32,106 nucleotides of DNA, taken from the NCBI GenBank assembly GCA_024693225.1, contig JAILLI010000104.1:1-32106 (forward strand), in the 5' to 3' direction. A model generated the notes under the pieces. The model did no database searches and was not told the DNA's origin. It saw nothing but the letters and a program-made list of their open reading frames with translations. The position numbers and the translations under genes are program-made. Position 1 is the first letter of the stretch, and every line of letters starts with the position of its first letter. Of the stretch, positions 23,699-32,106 are shown one piece after another. Source of the stretch: Lachnospiraceae bacterium (GTDB lineage Bacteria; Bacillota; Clostridia; Lachnospirales; Lachnospiraceae).

Positions 23699-24874
23699 TC
23701 AGTAAAAAACATGATCGCCGATGATAGTCCCGTTTATCTCGGGGATCACCGTTCTGAAGTAGAGGCAGTTGCCCACCGGGGTCGCCCCGCTCATGGCTTC
23801 GTCGGCAGCCTGATAACATGCCGAAGGGGCCCCGAGAGCAAGTCTTGTTGCAAGACGGCCGCTTCCTACAGGGGAGAACTGTCTGCTCTGGTATATCACT
23901 CCCGACAGGGTATTCGGGTAAGCCGCTGATCTGACACGGTTGATGACAACGGCCCCGACCGCTACCTTCCCGGTATAGGGCTGATTGCCGGCCTCACAGT
24001 AGATCAGGCAGGCCAGAAGATCCCGGTCTCCCTCCTGATATGATATCTCGGATATATTCCTCCAGGACATCTTTGCAGCTTTCGCTGTCATGGCCTGTTC
24101 TTCCGCCAGCTGCTTCTTGAGGGCCGCCAGGTTCTCCTCCTGGGCTTTTAACTCCGCCTCGTAGGCTGCCGTCTCAAGCTCGGCTGCGGATATCTGTCCG
24201 TCTGTCTGGGCTATGGACCCGTTTGTTGAGGTTACAAGACTGGACACCCGAAGCTCTTCCGTCTGAGCCTGCTTCTTCAGGCTTTGAAGCTGCTCCTCCT
24301 CGGCCCTTAAGACCTCCTCCTTCTCTTCGATACCGCTCCTTATCTGGATCAGATTGTCGTACATCTTCTTGTCGTAGTCTTCGATCCGGTCAATATAGTC
24401 GGCCTTGTTGAGAAAATCCGAATAACTCCTTGACGAAAAAAAGGTCGATATCAGTGACTTGTCGCCCCGCTCATACATGAACTTGATCCTCTTTTTCATC
24501 AGTTCATACTGGGCCCTCTCTTCCTCAAGAGCTTCTTCAAGGTCAGCTTCGGCCACGTTTATCTCTTCCTGCTTTACGCTTATCTTTTCCTCTATCTTAC
24601 CGATATTCTCGGTTATCTCGGTCAGGCTGTCATTAAGCTCTCCCAGGTATGTGACGAGCTCTTCCTTCTGATCCTTGAGGCCTTCCTTTTTCTGTTCCGT
24701 AGCCTCTTTCATCTCCTCGGTCTCGCGCTTTAGGTTCTCCGCATCCTTTATCTTCTGGGAAGTGGTGTCGACCGAGGCATATGCACTGATCCTTCCGGGT
24801 AAAACTCCGGACAGGATGGCAGTACAGAGGATAAACGATATTATATTGTGTTTTCCCGAAAAATGGCGAAACAT
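23699..24874 (-). CDS. Secreted cell-wall hydrolase, coiled coil plus SleB-like (Hydrolase_2) domain
   Basis: The 391-aa precursor has a signal peptide (hydrophobic IISFILCTAILSGVL, probable cut near AYA-S at residue 33), a coiled coil of about 230 residues rich in Glu/Lys/Gln (like the N-terminal half of PcsB or CwlO), and a C-terminal SleB/Hydrolase_2 domain from about 275 with LIYCEAGNQPYTGKVAVGAVVINRV; Glu294 in that motif is the likely catalytic residue. SleB-type enzymes are lytic transglycosylases of peptidoglycan. In other bacteria such coiled coils are controlled by FtsEX; no such genes are here. It starts 3 nt after the dCMP deaminase stop without a clear Shine-Dalgarno, so translation may be coupled. 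A role in division or spore cortex cannot be chosen from sequence. Confidence 0.88.
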   Translation of the reverse strand: MFRHFSGKHNIISFILCTAILSGVLPGRISAYASVDTTSQKIKDAENLKRETEEMKEATEQKKEGLKDQKEELVTYLGELNDSLTEITENIGKIEEKISVKQEEINVAEADLEEALEEERAQYELMKKRIKFMYERGDKSLISTFFSSRSYSDFLNKADYIDRIEDYDKKMYDNLIQIRSGIEEKEEVLRAEEEQLQSLKKQAQTEELRVSSLVTSTNGSIAQTDGQISAAELETAAYEAELKAQEENLAALKKQLAEEQAMTAKAAKMSWRNISEISYQEGDRDLLACLIYCEAGNQPYTGKVAVGAVVINRVRSAAYPNTLSGVIYQSRQFSPVGSGRLATRLALGAPSACYQAADEAMSGATPVGNCLYFRTVIPEINGTIIGDHVFY

Positions 24875-24877
24875 GAA

Positions 24878-25363
24878 CTATACCGTGATGACGATCTGCC
24901 TGTCTGTCGGTTCATATCTGTAATACCTGACACCCGCGGCATCAAGCATCTTTCTTGATGCTATCACGGGATCCGTATCCGCATACTTGTCACAGTCATA
25001 TATTATGGTCTTGATCCCGCTCTGGATGATAGCCTTTGCACATTCATTGCAGGGAAAGAGGGAAACATAGATCTTGGCACCCTCAAGGTTTCCTCCCCTG
25101 TAATTCAGTATGGCGTTAAGCTCGCTGTGGACCGTATATACATACTTGGTCGCCAGGGGATCTCCCTCCCGCGCCCAGGGAAATTCATCATCCGAGCATC
25201 CGCGGGGAAAGCCGTTGTAACCCATGGAAAGGATCTTGTTATCCTCACTTACGATACAGGCTCCCACCTGGGTGTTGGGATCCTTGGATCTCATCCCCGC
25301 AAGCTTTGCCACAGCCATAAAGTACTCATCCCACGAGATGTAATCTGCTCTTTTTCCACTCAT
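24878..25363 (-). CDS. dCMP deaminase (ComEB family)
   Basis: This zinc enzyme converts dCMP to dUMP for thymidylate synthesis. The 161-aa product carries the deaminase motifs: HSELNAIL (His79, Glu81) and PCNECAK (Cys105, Cys108), plus SKDPNTQVGACIV and MGYNGFPRGC, which mark the dCMP type rather than cytidine or guanine deaminases. The ATG overlaps the upp stop by one base (TAATG), so the two nucleotide-metabolism genes are coupled. Confidence 0.93.
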   Translation of the reverse strand: MSGKRADYISWDEYFMAVAKLAGMRSKDPNTQVGACIVSEDNKILSMGYNGFPRGCSDDEFPWAREGDPLATKYVYTVHSELNAILNYRGGNLEGAKIYVSLFPCNECAKAIIQSGIKTIIYDCDKYADTDPVIASRKMLDAAGVRYYRYEPTDRQIVITV

Positions 25364-26010
25364 TACTTTGTACCGAATATCCGGTCTCCGGCATCTCCGA
25401 GACCCGGAACGATGTATCCGTGATCATTAAGCTTCTCGTCAAGTGCCCCTATGTAGACATCCACGTCCGGATGTTTCTTATGCATCTCCTCAACTCCCTC
25501 GGGTGCTCCGATTATGCACATGAAGTGGATGTTCCTGCAGCCTTTTTCCTTGAGCATGGTGATGGCTGCGCATGAGGATCCGCCTGTTGCCAGCATGGGA
25601 TCGACCACAAATACCTCTCTGTTGGCGCAGTCCTCGGGAAGCTTACAGTAATACTCTACCGGTTTGAGTGTGGAAGGATCCCTGTAGAGGCCTATATGAC
25701 CCACCTTTGCCACGGGTATCATTGACAGCATCCCGTCGACCATTCCAAGTCCTGCCCGAAGGATCGGGACGATGGCCATCTTTTTACCCTTCAGTTCCTT
25801 CACAGCGGTCGGACATATGGGCGTCTCAATATTAACGTCGGAAAGTTCGAGGTTTCTTGTGGCTTCATAACAGATGAGCATGGCTATCTCACCTATGGTC
25901 TGCCTGAAATCCTTTGTTCCTGTCTCCTTCCTGCGGATATACCCGATCTTATGCTGGATCAGCGGATGATCCATTATAAAAATATTGTCGATTCCGGGAT
26001 ACTGTTTCAT
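25363..26010 (-). CDS. upp: Uracil phosphoribosyltransferase
   Basis: Upp makes UMP from uracil and PRPP, a pyrimidine salvage step. The 215-aa product has the PRPP loop [30 protein letters not shown] and the C-terminal uracil-binding block [16 protein letters not shown]. The start at 26010 has AGGAGGAGG upstream and lies 16 nt after rpiB; the first dozen residues precede the usual HPLIQHKI N-terminal block. With the dCMP deaminase it forms a small pyrimidine unit. Confidence 0.97.
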   Translation of the reverse strand: MKQYPGIDNIFIMDHPLIQHKIGYIRRKETGTKDFRQTIGEIAMLICYEATRNLELSDVNIETPICPTAVKELKGKKMAIVPILRAGLGMVDGMLSMIPVAKVGHIGLYRDPSTLKPVEYYCKLPEDCANREVFVVDPMLATGGSSCAAITMLKEKGCRNIHFMCIIGAPEGVEEMHKKHPDVDVYIGALDEKLNDHGYIVPGLGDAGDRIFGTK

Positions 26011-26026
26011 TCTCTGCCTCCTCCTT

Positions 26027-26467
26027 TTATATGCTGTCCTCTTCCACCTGGGATATCCTTCTTATATGTTTTTCCTCATTTGAGAATTCTGTATTCATGA
26101 ACATATCCACTATATCCATAGTCAGAAATGACCCTATCACTCCCGCTCCCATGGAAAGCATATTGGCATCGTTATGAGCTCTTGTAAGCCGTGCGCTCGT
26201 TACATCCGAGCAAAGAGCACATCTGATCCCCTTGACCTTGTTGGCAACTATGGATATGCCGATCCCCGTGGTACACATAACGATACCTCTGTCGTACTCA
26301 CCGGATGCCACAGCCTTTGCAACGCTCCTTCCGATGGCCGGATAGTCACAGCTTTCGGGAGTATATGTCCCGAAATCCTTTACCTCATGACCCGTTGCCT
26401 TAAGGTGTTCGATGACCTCGGCCTTTCTTTCAAACGCGCCGTGATCGGCGCCGATCGCTACTTTCAT
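26027..26467 (-). CDS. rpiB: Ribose 5-phosphate isomerase B / RpiB-LacAB family sugar-phosphate isomerase
   Basis: RpiB interconverts ribose 5-phosphate and ribulose 5-phosphate. The 146-aa product begins [15 protein letters not shown] and has [22 protein letters not shown], with the catalytic Cys in the loop (usual CGTGIG here CTTGIG), and [22 protein letters not shown]. The track uses an ATG six codons earlier with no ribosome site; the ATG at 26467 follows CGGAGATGG and fits the family. A ribose-phosphate enzyme next to upp suits PRPP supply. LacA/LacB-type or allose activity cannot be excluded. Confidence 0.93.
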   Translation of the reverse strand: MKVAIGADHGAFERKAEVIEHLKATGHEVKDFGTYTPESCDYPAIGRSVAKAVASGEYDRGIVMCTTGIGISIVANKVKGIRCALCSDVTSARLTRAHNDANMLSMGAGVIGSFLTMDIVDMFMNTEFSNEEKHIRRISQVEEDSI

Positions 26468-26481
26468 CTTTCCATCTCCGT

Positions 26482-27534
26482 TCATACTTTTATTATATTA
26501 TGCCCAGACGCTTTTATCAGTCTGTTCATTATCGCAAGACCCAGCCGGGGGGTATCAAATTCTTCGGAAAAGATAAGGTCTATGTTCTCGTCATCAAAGC
26601 GCCTTAATATCCCGTAAAGCCTTGATGCCACCTCTTCTTCTCTCATCCTGTCTCCGGCATCCGCCACGAGATCGGCCGAAGGGAACTTATCCGCATCTTC
26701 GGAGCAGGCTATTACCCCTATCCTCTCATTTCCCGTCCTGTTTTCGGTCTTTTCCCTTATGTAATCCCGGACTGCCTCACTGCTTCCCGAAACTATGGCA
26801 AGACTTCCTTTGGGAGCATAATGCCGGTATTTCATTCCCGGAGCCCTCGGCGGCTCATCCGCCGATACCGTCCCGAACACCGCCGGATCCCTGTCTATGT
26901 CACCTATGGTCTCCTTTAGCATCTCCTCATTGATATATCCCGGCCGAAGAAGCATGGGACGGCCCGCTGTCAGATCGATTATGGTCGATTCAAGGCCTAT
27001 ATCACACTCTCCCGAATCTATGATCATATCTATCCTTCCGTTCATATCGGCAAGGACATGCTCACCTCTTGTGGGTGACGGTCTTCCGGAAATATTTGCC
27101 GAAGGTGCGGCCACATACCCGCCCGACATCCTGATGAATTCCTTAGCCACGGGATGGGAGGGAAATCTTACCGCTACCGTATCAAGGCCTCCCGTAGTTT
27201 CTTTCGGGACAAGCTCACTTTTTGAAAAGATCATGGTCAGAGGTCCCGGCCAGTACCTTTTGGCCAGGAGTACGGCTTCATCGGGAACACTTTTTACTAT
27301 ATCATATATACTGTCAAAGTCCGCTATATGTACTATCAGCGGATTGTCGGAGGGCCGCCCCTTTGCCTCATAGATCTTCTTTGAAGAAGCTCCGCAAAGT
27401 GCATCTGCCCCCAGTCCGTATACCGTTTCAGTCGGAAATGCCACAAGACCTCCGCCTCTTATGATATCTCCCGCCTGCTTTATGATCTTTATATCAATAT
27501 CACAGGGATCGACCTTTTTATATATAGTGTCCAT
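26482..27534 (-). CDS. L-threonylcarbamoyladenylate synthase, Sua5 type
   Basis: This enzyme makes threonylcarbamoyl-AMP from threonine, bicarbonate and ATP for the t6A37 modification of ANN-decoding tRNAs. The 350-aa length marks the two-domain Sua5/YwlC form rather than short TsaC. The YrdC domain shows GGLVAFPTETVYGLGADA, KGRPSDNPLIVH and SANISGRPSPT; the linker APGMKYRHYAPKG leads to the C-terminal Sua5 domain (about 240-350). It lies 6 nt after the DUF402 gene; rpiB begins shortly after its stop. Confidence 0.95.
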   Translation of the reverse strand: MDTIYKKVDPCDIDIKIIKQAGDIIRGGGLVAFPTETVYGLGADALCGASSKKIYEAKGRPSDNPLIVHIADFDSIYDIVKSVPDEAVLLAKRYWPGPLTMIFSKSELVPKETTGGLDTVAVRFPSHPVAKEFIRMSGGYVAAPSANISGRPSPTRGEHVLADMNGRIDMIIDSGECDIGLESTIIDLTAGRPMLLRPGYINEEMLKETIGDIDRDPAVFGTVSADEPPRAPGMKYRHYAPKGSLAIVSGSSEAVRDYIREKTENRTGNERIGVIACSEDADKFPSADLVADAGDRMREEEVASRLYGILRRFDDENIDLIFSEEFDTPRLGLAIMNRLIKASGHNIIKV

Positions 27535-27540
27535 TATCTC

Positions 27541-28032
27541 TTACGGCTCTTTGCCGTCCTCGATCCTGTTTATCATCTCCTGTATATCCGAAAAACTTCC
27601 CGAATATATCCTGCCCAGAAGATCGTCCAGGCTCCTGAGTGCGGGGATCATCTGTTCCACGGAAAGGTTCCCGTCAGCCAGTGCATCGGCTATCTCCCCC
27701 ACATCTATGACCTCTACACGGCCGTCCGGAAAGATCAGGACATCCGCCAGAAGATCCGTGAACACATAGGTGTTCTCTTTAGGATCATATGTATACTCTA
27801 TGATGTCACAGTACCAGTATATCAGGGAACCGTCCTGACGGTAGAATTTACTAACCTTAAACCCTTCCTTAAGAAAATAACATGAACACCCGTGATGAAG
27901 TACCTTCTTGGGTTTTATCGCATTCCATCTGGTAACTATGTGGTCTTCATCCATGTGCAGTATCTCATCCTTGTCGAGCTTGACCGTCTCCTCGGGAATG
28001 ATACGCTTGCGATATAAGATCGGCTTGTCCAT
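27541..28032 (-). CDS. DUF402 family protein
   Basis: The 163-aa product matches the DUF402 pattern (GSLIYWYCDIIEYTYDPKENTYVFTDLLADVLIFPDGRVEVIDVGEIADAL). Members include nucleoside di/triphosphatases (Ntdp) and FomD, where Asp/Glu residues bind a metal. Here the usual DLDLD run reads DLLAD and the usual DEDE reads DVGE, so some metal ligands may be missing and activity is uncertain. The track starts 11 codons too early; the ATG at 28032 follows AAGGAGAACCGA. It is 10 nt after dnaB and 6 nt before the Sua5 gene. Confidence 0.75.
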   Translation of the reverse strand: MDKPILYRKRIIPEETVKLDKDEILHMDEDHIVTRWNAIKPKKVLHHGCSCYFLKEGFKVSKFYRQDGSLIYWYCDIIEYTYDPKENTYVFTDLLADVLIFPDGRVEVIDVGEIADALADGNLSVEQMIPALRSLDDLLGRIYSGSFSDIQEMINRIEDGKEP

Positions 28033-28042
28033 TCGGTTCTCC

Positions 28043-29377
28043 TTACACCAGTGCTTTGTTGGCAAACTTCGTCAGGTTGGATATCCAGACCAGCTCACAC
28101 GTTCCTATCGGGCCGTTCCTCTGCTTGGCGATGATGACCTCCGCAATGCCCGGGTTGGCCGTTTCCTTATTGTAGACCTCATCCCGGTAGAGGAACATGA
28201 CTACATCCGCATCCTGCTCTATGGCTCCCGATTCTCGCAGATCCGAAAGCATGGGCCTGTGTTCCTCACGTTTCTCGACTGCACGTGACAGCTGCGACAG
28301 GGCGACAACAGGTACGTTCAGTTCTCTTGCTATGGATTTTAAAGATCTGGAGATATCCGATATCTCAAGCTCACGGGATCCTCCTCTTCGCGATCCGGTC
28401 ATGAGCTGGAGGTAGTCAATGATGATAAGAGACAGGTCCTTGTTCTCGGCCTTGTATTTACGGCATTTTGTCCTCAGCTCCCCTATGCTGATGCCGGGAG
28501 TATCATCGATGATCAGCTTGGATTCGCCGATTATACTGGCTCCCTCGATTATCCCTTCCCAGTCTTTTGCAGATACATTTCCCTTCCTAATCAGATCGGA
28601 ATCCACATGGGATTCAAGGGCCAGCAGTCTGTTTACAAGCTGTTCCTTGGACATTTCAAGAGAGAATATGGCCACCCCTTTCTTGTCCCTGAAGCATACA
28701 TGATCTGCTATATTAAGGGCAAAAGCCGTCTTTCCCATGGAGGGTCTGGCCGCGATCAGAATAAGGTCTGAAGGCTGAAGGCCTGCCGTCATATGATCGA
28801 GCTGGATAAATCCCGTTGCAACTCCGGTTACCGCCCCGTCCATCTTGGCGGCGATCCCGATCTTATCAACGGCCGTCTTTACGATCTGTCTTATGGATAC
28901 ATAATCCCTTGTCGTCCTTGAGTTTGTTATCTCGAAGACTTTTCTTTCCGCTTCCTCGAGTATATCGGCCGCATCTCCGGTATCCTGGTAGCATCTGTTC
29001 TCGATATCGCGGCTCAGCTTTATCATGCCGCGCAGCAAAGACTTGGTCTGAACGATCTCGATATGATCATCTATGCCTGTGGAGGTGGATGCGTACATTA
29101 TTAGATTTCGCAGAAAATCACCCGATGCTATCTCTTCGGGTGCGTTCATCTCCATCAGCTTGTTGGATACGGTTGTGGGATCGACTGTACCGCCTTCATC
29201 GACCACATTCTTTACTGCATCGAAAACATAGGCACATTCCTTCAGATAAAAATCATCTGCGCTTAATGCACCCATTGCTTTTACGGCGGCATCCATATCT
29301 ATCATCATGGCCCCCACCACGCCTCTTTCCGCTTCCTTGTGGTGAGGAGGGACTTTCTTGAGTACGGCTTCTTCCAT
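28043..29377 (-). CDS. dnaB: Replicative DNA helicase DnaB (DnaC in Bacillus naming)
   Basis: This is the hexameric helicase that unwinds DNA at the replication fork. The 444-aa product has the N-terminal domain (PHHKEAERGVVGAMMID), a helical linker, and a RecA-like domain with Walker A ARPSMGKTAFALN (210-222), SLEMSKEQLVNRLLA, LIIIDYLQLM as Walker B, VVALSQLSRAVEKREEHRPMLSDLRESGAIEQDADVV and the arginine finger region. It starts 2 nt after the rplI stop. The order gdpP-rplI-dnaB is conserved in Firmicutes. Confidence 0.98.
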   Translation of the reverse strand: MEEAVLKKVPPHHKEAERGVVGAMMIDMDAAVKAMGALSADDFYLKECAYVFDAVKNVVDEGGTVDPTTVSNKLMEMNAPEEIASGDFLRNLIMYASTSTGIDDHIEIVQTKSLLRGMIKLSRDIENRCYQDTGDAADILEEAERKVFEITNSRTTRDYVSIRQIVKTAVDKIGIAAKMDGAVTGVATGFIQLDHMTAGLQPSDLILIAARPSMGKTAFALNIADHVCFRDKKGVAIFSLEMSKEQLVNRLLALESHVDSDLIRKGNVSAKDWEGIIEGASIIGESKLIIDDTPGISIGELRTKCRKYKAENKDLSLIIIDYLQLMTGSRRGGSRELEISDISRSLKSIARELNVPVVALSQLSRAVEKREEHRPMLSDLRESGAIEQDADVVMFLYRDEVYNKETANPGIAEVIIAKQRNGPIGTCELVWISNLTKFANKALV

Positions 29378-29379
29378 TA

Positions 29380-29826
29380 TCAGCTCTCCAGGACTTCCAC
29401 CTTAAGTTTTGCCGTAACCTTCGGGTGGAGCTTTACCGGGACCTCAAATACCCCAAATGCCTTTATCGGCTCGTCGAGGACTATCTTCTTTTTATCTATG
29501 TCAAGATCGAACTGAGTCTTTGCTTCCTGGGCTATCTCCTTGCTCGATACGCTTCCGAAGGGTTTTCCGCCCTCGCCCGCCTTAAGACGGACGGTCACGG
29601 TCTTTTGCTCTATATCCTTTGCCAGCTCGCCCGCTGCAGCCAGGTTCTGTGCGGCAAGCTTCTCTTCATTTGCAAGCTTTAATTTCAGATCGTTCAGATT
29701 TTTGGCATCGGCGGGTGCTCCCAGCTTCTTCTTAAAGATAAAATTCTTGGCATAGCCGTCGGAAACATTTACAACATCACCCTTTTTCCCTACAGACTTT
29801 ACGTCCTCCAAAAGTATCACTTTCAT
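29380..29826 (-). CDS. rplI: 50S ribosomal protein L9
   Basis: The 148-aa protein starts [36 protein letters not shown], the conserved RNA-binding N-domain, then a long Lys/Ala/Glu helix and the C-domain ([19 protein letters not shown]). It binds 23S rRNA near the L1 stalk base and affects frame keeping. Its ATG overlaps the gdpP stop (ATGA). Confidence 0.97.
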   Translation of the reverse strand: MKVILLEDVKSVGKKGDVVNVSDGYAKNFIFKKKLGAPADAKNLNDLKLKLANEEKLAAQNLAAAGELAKDIEQKTVTVRLKAGEGGKPFGSVSSKEIAQEAKTQFDLDIDKKKIVLDEPIKAFGVFEVPVKLHPKVTAKLKVEVLES

Positions 29827-31898
29827 CTGATCTCTCCTTTTTCCTTTAACTGTACTATAACATCGATAAGAGCCTTTTTGGCCTCCTCGATAGTTGTATT
29901 TTCAAGCTGTGTCCCGGCACTGTTCATATGACCTCCGCCGCCCAGCTGCTCCATTATGACCTGAACGTTCACATCATCTATGGATCTGGCGCTGATAAAG
30001 ACCTCACCCTGATGCATGGTGAATACGAAGGAAGCCCTTATACCGTTTATGTTGAGAAGTTCGTTTGCGGCTTCGGCACCGATGATGGTCGGGCTGTCGA
30101 CTATGGTGTCAGGGGTCTGTGCCATTGCAAAGGCTCCGTCATATATCTCAGCATTGGAGACGATCTCCGCCTTGGCCTTATATGATGCGACGTCATCCCT
30201 GAACATCTTTCTGACCCTGGTCACATCCGCACCGTTCTTGCGAAGGTATGCGGCTGCTTCAAAAGTCCTGACCCCCGTTTTGGTCATGAAATTGTTGGTG
30301 TCTATCATCATTCCGCCATAGAGACAGTCTGCCTCGTTAGCGGTGAGATCGACCCTGTCGCTTATATACTGGAGGACCTCCGATACCATCTCGGACGCGC
30401 TCGATGCATAGGGCTCGATATAGGAAAGTGTTGCATTTTCGATCTTCTCAGACCCCTGTCTGTGGTGGTCGAGCACCACTATGGTATGGCACAGGTCCAG
30501 GAGGGGTGGACAGCCCGTAAAGCTGGGCTTGTTAACATCAACGACCACAAGCGTACAATCTGATGCCGAAGCTATCTCCACAGCCTCTTCCCTTGAAACA
30601 AAGAGAGAGGGATCATGCTTTCCGTCCTTTGATATCATCTCCAGCATGGACCGGATCGATGTCGTTACCTCATCCACGACTATATTGACTTTCTTGTTAA
30701 AGGTCCTGGCAACGCGGTATATACCTATGGATGATCCGAAAGCATCCACATCAAGTATCTTGTGTCCCATGATCACGATATGGTCGGAGTTCTCTATGAT
30801 CTCTCGCAGGGCATGGGCCTTGACCCTGGCTTTGACCCTGGTGTTCTTGCCGGTGACCTCGCGCTTTCCGCCAAAATAACTGATCTCCTCATCCGTCTTG
30901 ATGATGGCCTGATCACCGCCCCGGCCTAAGGCCAGGTCTATGGCAGTCCTGGCGTATTCGTAATTCTGAAGTAATGAATCCGATCCCGCACCGAAGCCTA
31001 TCGAAAGGCTGAAGGCCAGCTCATTGCCTATGTTTGCATTCTTGACCTCATCAAGTATGGCAAACCTGCCCTCCGCCATAGCATCAAGTTCCTTCCTTTT
31101 CATTACGACCAGGAACTTATCCTTCTCAAGCTTCTTGACTATGGCATCGACTTTTGAAAAATATTTGTTGATCTGCCTGTCGATCAAGGCGACCGCCAGG
31201 GACCTTCTTGCTTCATCAACCGACTCGAGGGCCTCATCATAATTATCCATGTAGATAAGGCCGCAGACCGTTTTCTGTTCTTCTATCTGCCTGGAAAGGG
31301 AACTGACCTCGCTTATGTCAAACATATACAGGGCTATAAGGTAACTGTCATAGTCAACAGAGCCTGCCTCATCGCCGGTCTGCATATCTTCCTCCGGCCT
31401 GTCCATAAGGTCCTTCATGGTCACCTTGTTCATGCTGGCGCGAAAATCATGCCCGTTTACGGCAATAACGATCTCCGTTTCATGCTCCACGTTGGGAAGC
31501 TTCTCGTTTGTTATCTCCGGGATCACGTTTGTTATGCTGCCATACTTCTTCCTTGTGATGTCCATGGTCTTTTCGAAAGCGTCATTGGCCCATATGATCT
31601 TGCCCGCCTCATCGAGCAGCGCATAAGGGATCTCCAGATCCATCAGCAGCTGTTTCTGTATCTGTCCGTATTGGGTGGCAAATGAGACCAGCTCACGAAA
31701 GACCGTGTTCCTGTCATGAAGGTAGAGAAAGCATGCTACACCGGCATATACGGCAAAGAATATGGTAGCCCCTATCCCGGCCCTTACATCGATAAAGAAC
31801 ATGCCGACCGCAAAAATGCCGACAAGGAGTGTCATCCATACCGGCCACATTATGTATTTACGTATCTCGCCTTTATATCTGATATTGATATTACTCAT
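29823..31898 (-). CDS. gdpP: c-di-AMP phosphodiesterase GdpP (PAS, degenerate GGDEF, DHH/DHHA1)
   Basis: GdpP hydrolyses cyclic di-AMP to pApA and so sets potassium and wall homeostasis. The 691-aa protein has two N-terminal membrane helices (about 17-60), a PAS domain (about 85-170), a degenerate GGDEF ([19 protein letters not shown]), the DHH domain with [13 protein letters not shown] (Asp383, Asp385) and LDHHRQG (477-479), and a C-terminal DHHA1 with [13 protein letters not shown]. All catalytic motifs look intact. The track starts ten codons earlier; the ATG at 31898 follows CAGGGAGACGG and fits the family. It leads the gdpP-rplI-dnaB operon and has its own promoter. Confidence 0.95.
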   Translation of the reverse strand: MSNINIRYKGEIRKYIMWPVWMTLLVGIFAVGMFFIDVRAGIGATIFFAVYAGVACFLYLHDRNTVFRELVSFATQYGQIQKQLLMDLEIPYALLDEAGKIIWANDAFEKTMDITRKKYGSITNVIPEITNEKLPNVEHETEIVIAVNGHDFRASMNKVTMKDLMDRPEEDMQTGDEAGSVDYDSYLIALYMFDISEVSSLSRQIEEQKTVCGLIYMDNYDEALESVDEARRSLAVALIDRQINKYFSKVDAIVKKLEKDKFLVVMKRKELDAMAEGRFAILDEVKNANIGNELAFSLSIGFGAGSDSLLQNYEYARTAIDLALGRGGDQAIIKTDEEISYFGGKREVTGKNTRVKARVKAHALREIIENSDHIVIMGHKILDVDAFGSSIGIYRVARTFNKKVNIVVDEVTTSIRSMLEMISKDGKHDPSLFVSREEAVEIASASDCTLVVVDVNKPSFTGCPPLLDLCHTIVVLDHHRQGSEKIENATLSYIEPYASSASEMVSEVLQYISDRVDLTANEADCLYGGMMIDTNNFMTKTGVRTFEAAAYLRKNGADVTRVRKMFRDDVASYKAKAEIVSNAEIYDGAFAMAQTPDTIVDSPTIIGAEAANELLNINGIRASFVFTMHQGEVFISARSIDDVNVQVIMEQLGGGGHMNSAGTQLENTTIEEAKKALIDVIVQLKEKGEIR

Positions 31899-31952
31899 AT
31901 CCGTCTCCCTGCCGTCTGAGAGATACATGCCGTACCACTCATTTTTGACACC

Positions 31953-31981
31953 ATTAAGAGATATTATAACTCATATGACAA
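31953..31981 (-). promoter_or_regulatory. Sigma-70 promoter of the gdpP-rplI-dnaB operon
   Basis: The minus strand reads TTGTCA (31981-31976), 17 nt, CTTAAT (31958-31953), a 5/6 and 4/6 match. A TATAAT lies within the spacer but has no good -35 at the right distance. The -35 touches the T-run of the upstream terminator. The leader to gdpP would be about 48 nt. Confidence 0.5.
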
Positions 31982-32016
31982 AAAAAAGAAATGTCGACGA
32001 TGACCGTCGACATTTC
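31980..32016 (-). terminator. Intrinsic terminator of the ferredoxin-like gene
   Basis: GAAATGTCGACG and CGTCGACATTTC form a perfect 12-bp stem with a 5-nt loop GTCAT on the minus strand, followed directly by eight T residues (31987-31980). It lies 22 nt after the ferredoxin stop and cleanly separates that gene from gdpP. Confidence 0.95.
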
Positions 32017-32037
32017 CTTGTCTGCTATGCCTTATGT

Positions 32038-32106
32038 TCAGCCTTCTTCAATAGCACCGACAGGGCACTGTGCTGCGCAAGCGCCACAGCTTACACATGT
32101 ATTCTC
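32038..32106 (-). CDS. 4Fe-4S ferredoxin-like protein, C-terminal end only
   Basis: Only the last 22 codons and a TGA are in the window: ENTCVSCGACAAQCPVGAIEEG. The CxxCxxCxxxCP motif binds a 4Fe-4S cluster, and ending a few residues after it is typical of the small 2x[4Fe-4S] clostridial ferredoxins of about 55 aa, although a larger iron-sulfur protein is possible. It is too short for the ORF track. A strong terminator follows. Confidence 0.85.
   Translation of the reverse strand, partial: ENTCVSCGACAAQCPVGAIEEG

Noticed and set aside
31902-31928. Upstream start for GdpP (701 aa)
   Set aside because: No ribosome site before the ATG at 31928, while the ATG at 31898 has one and gives a normal GdpP N-terminus.

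Overview
The window looks like chromosomal DNA of a motile, strictly fermentative gut Clostridium relative, most likely a member of the Lachnospiraceae (Roseburia, Butyrivibrio or Eubacterium rectale-like). This rests on gene content and order: a flgM-flgN-flgK-flgL late flagellar cluster, a gdpP-rplI-dnaB operon of the Firmicutes type, a QueT-type ECF S component, a eukaryote-like IleS and an F-type ATP synthase operon headed by atpZ and atpI. Family assignment is inference. Nearly everything is on the minus strand; the one convincing plus-strand gene is a family 2 glycosyltransferase.

Read in the direction of transcription (right to left), the window begins with the last 22 codons of a 4Fe-4S ferredoxin-like protein and a strong terminator (32016-31980). 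A promoter then starts a long housekeeping run: gdpP (c-di-AMP phosphodiesterase), rplI, dnaB, a DUF402 protein, a Sua5/TsaC-type tRNA-modification enzyme, rpiB, upp, a dCMP deaminase and a secreted coiled-coil SleB-type wall hydrolase. These genes overlap or are separated by only a few bases.

A good sigma-70 promoter (23657-23685) precedes the complete ATP synthase operon atpZ-I-B-E-F-H-A-G-D-C. The c subunit carries the residues of the Na+-binding signature, so a sodium-coupled enzyme is predicted. After atpC come a 9-bp hairpin without a good U-tract and a gene for an 867-aa membrane-anchored extracytoplasmic protein of unknown function with a C39-like C-terminal domain. It is convergent with the glycosyltransferase gene, with the two stop codons back to back.

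Divergent from the glycosyltransferase is an operon queT-ileS-glgP followed by a 285-aa protein with a C39-like Cys/His arrangement. The left end is flagellar: a textbook sigma-28 promoter drives flgM-flgN and two tandem, divergent flgK paralogues; then comes a 110-bp imperfect palindrome, a second sigma-28-like promoter and an unusually structured 5' leader before flgL (cut by the window edge). In that leader two hairpins each present GGA in a hexaloop, the Shine-Dalgarno is also a GGA site, and one hairpin resembles a terminator. This is the pattern expected of a CsrA-controlled leader and is the most interesting regulatory signal here. No tRNA, rRNA, CRISPR, insertion sequence or phage gene was seen.
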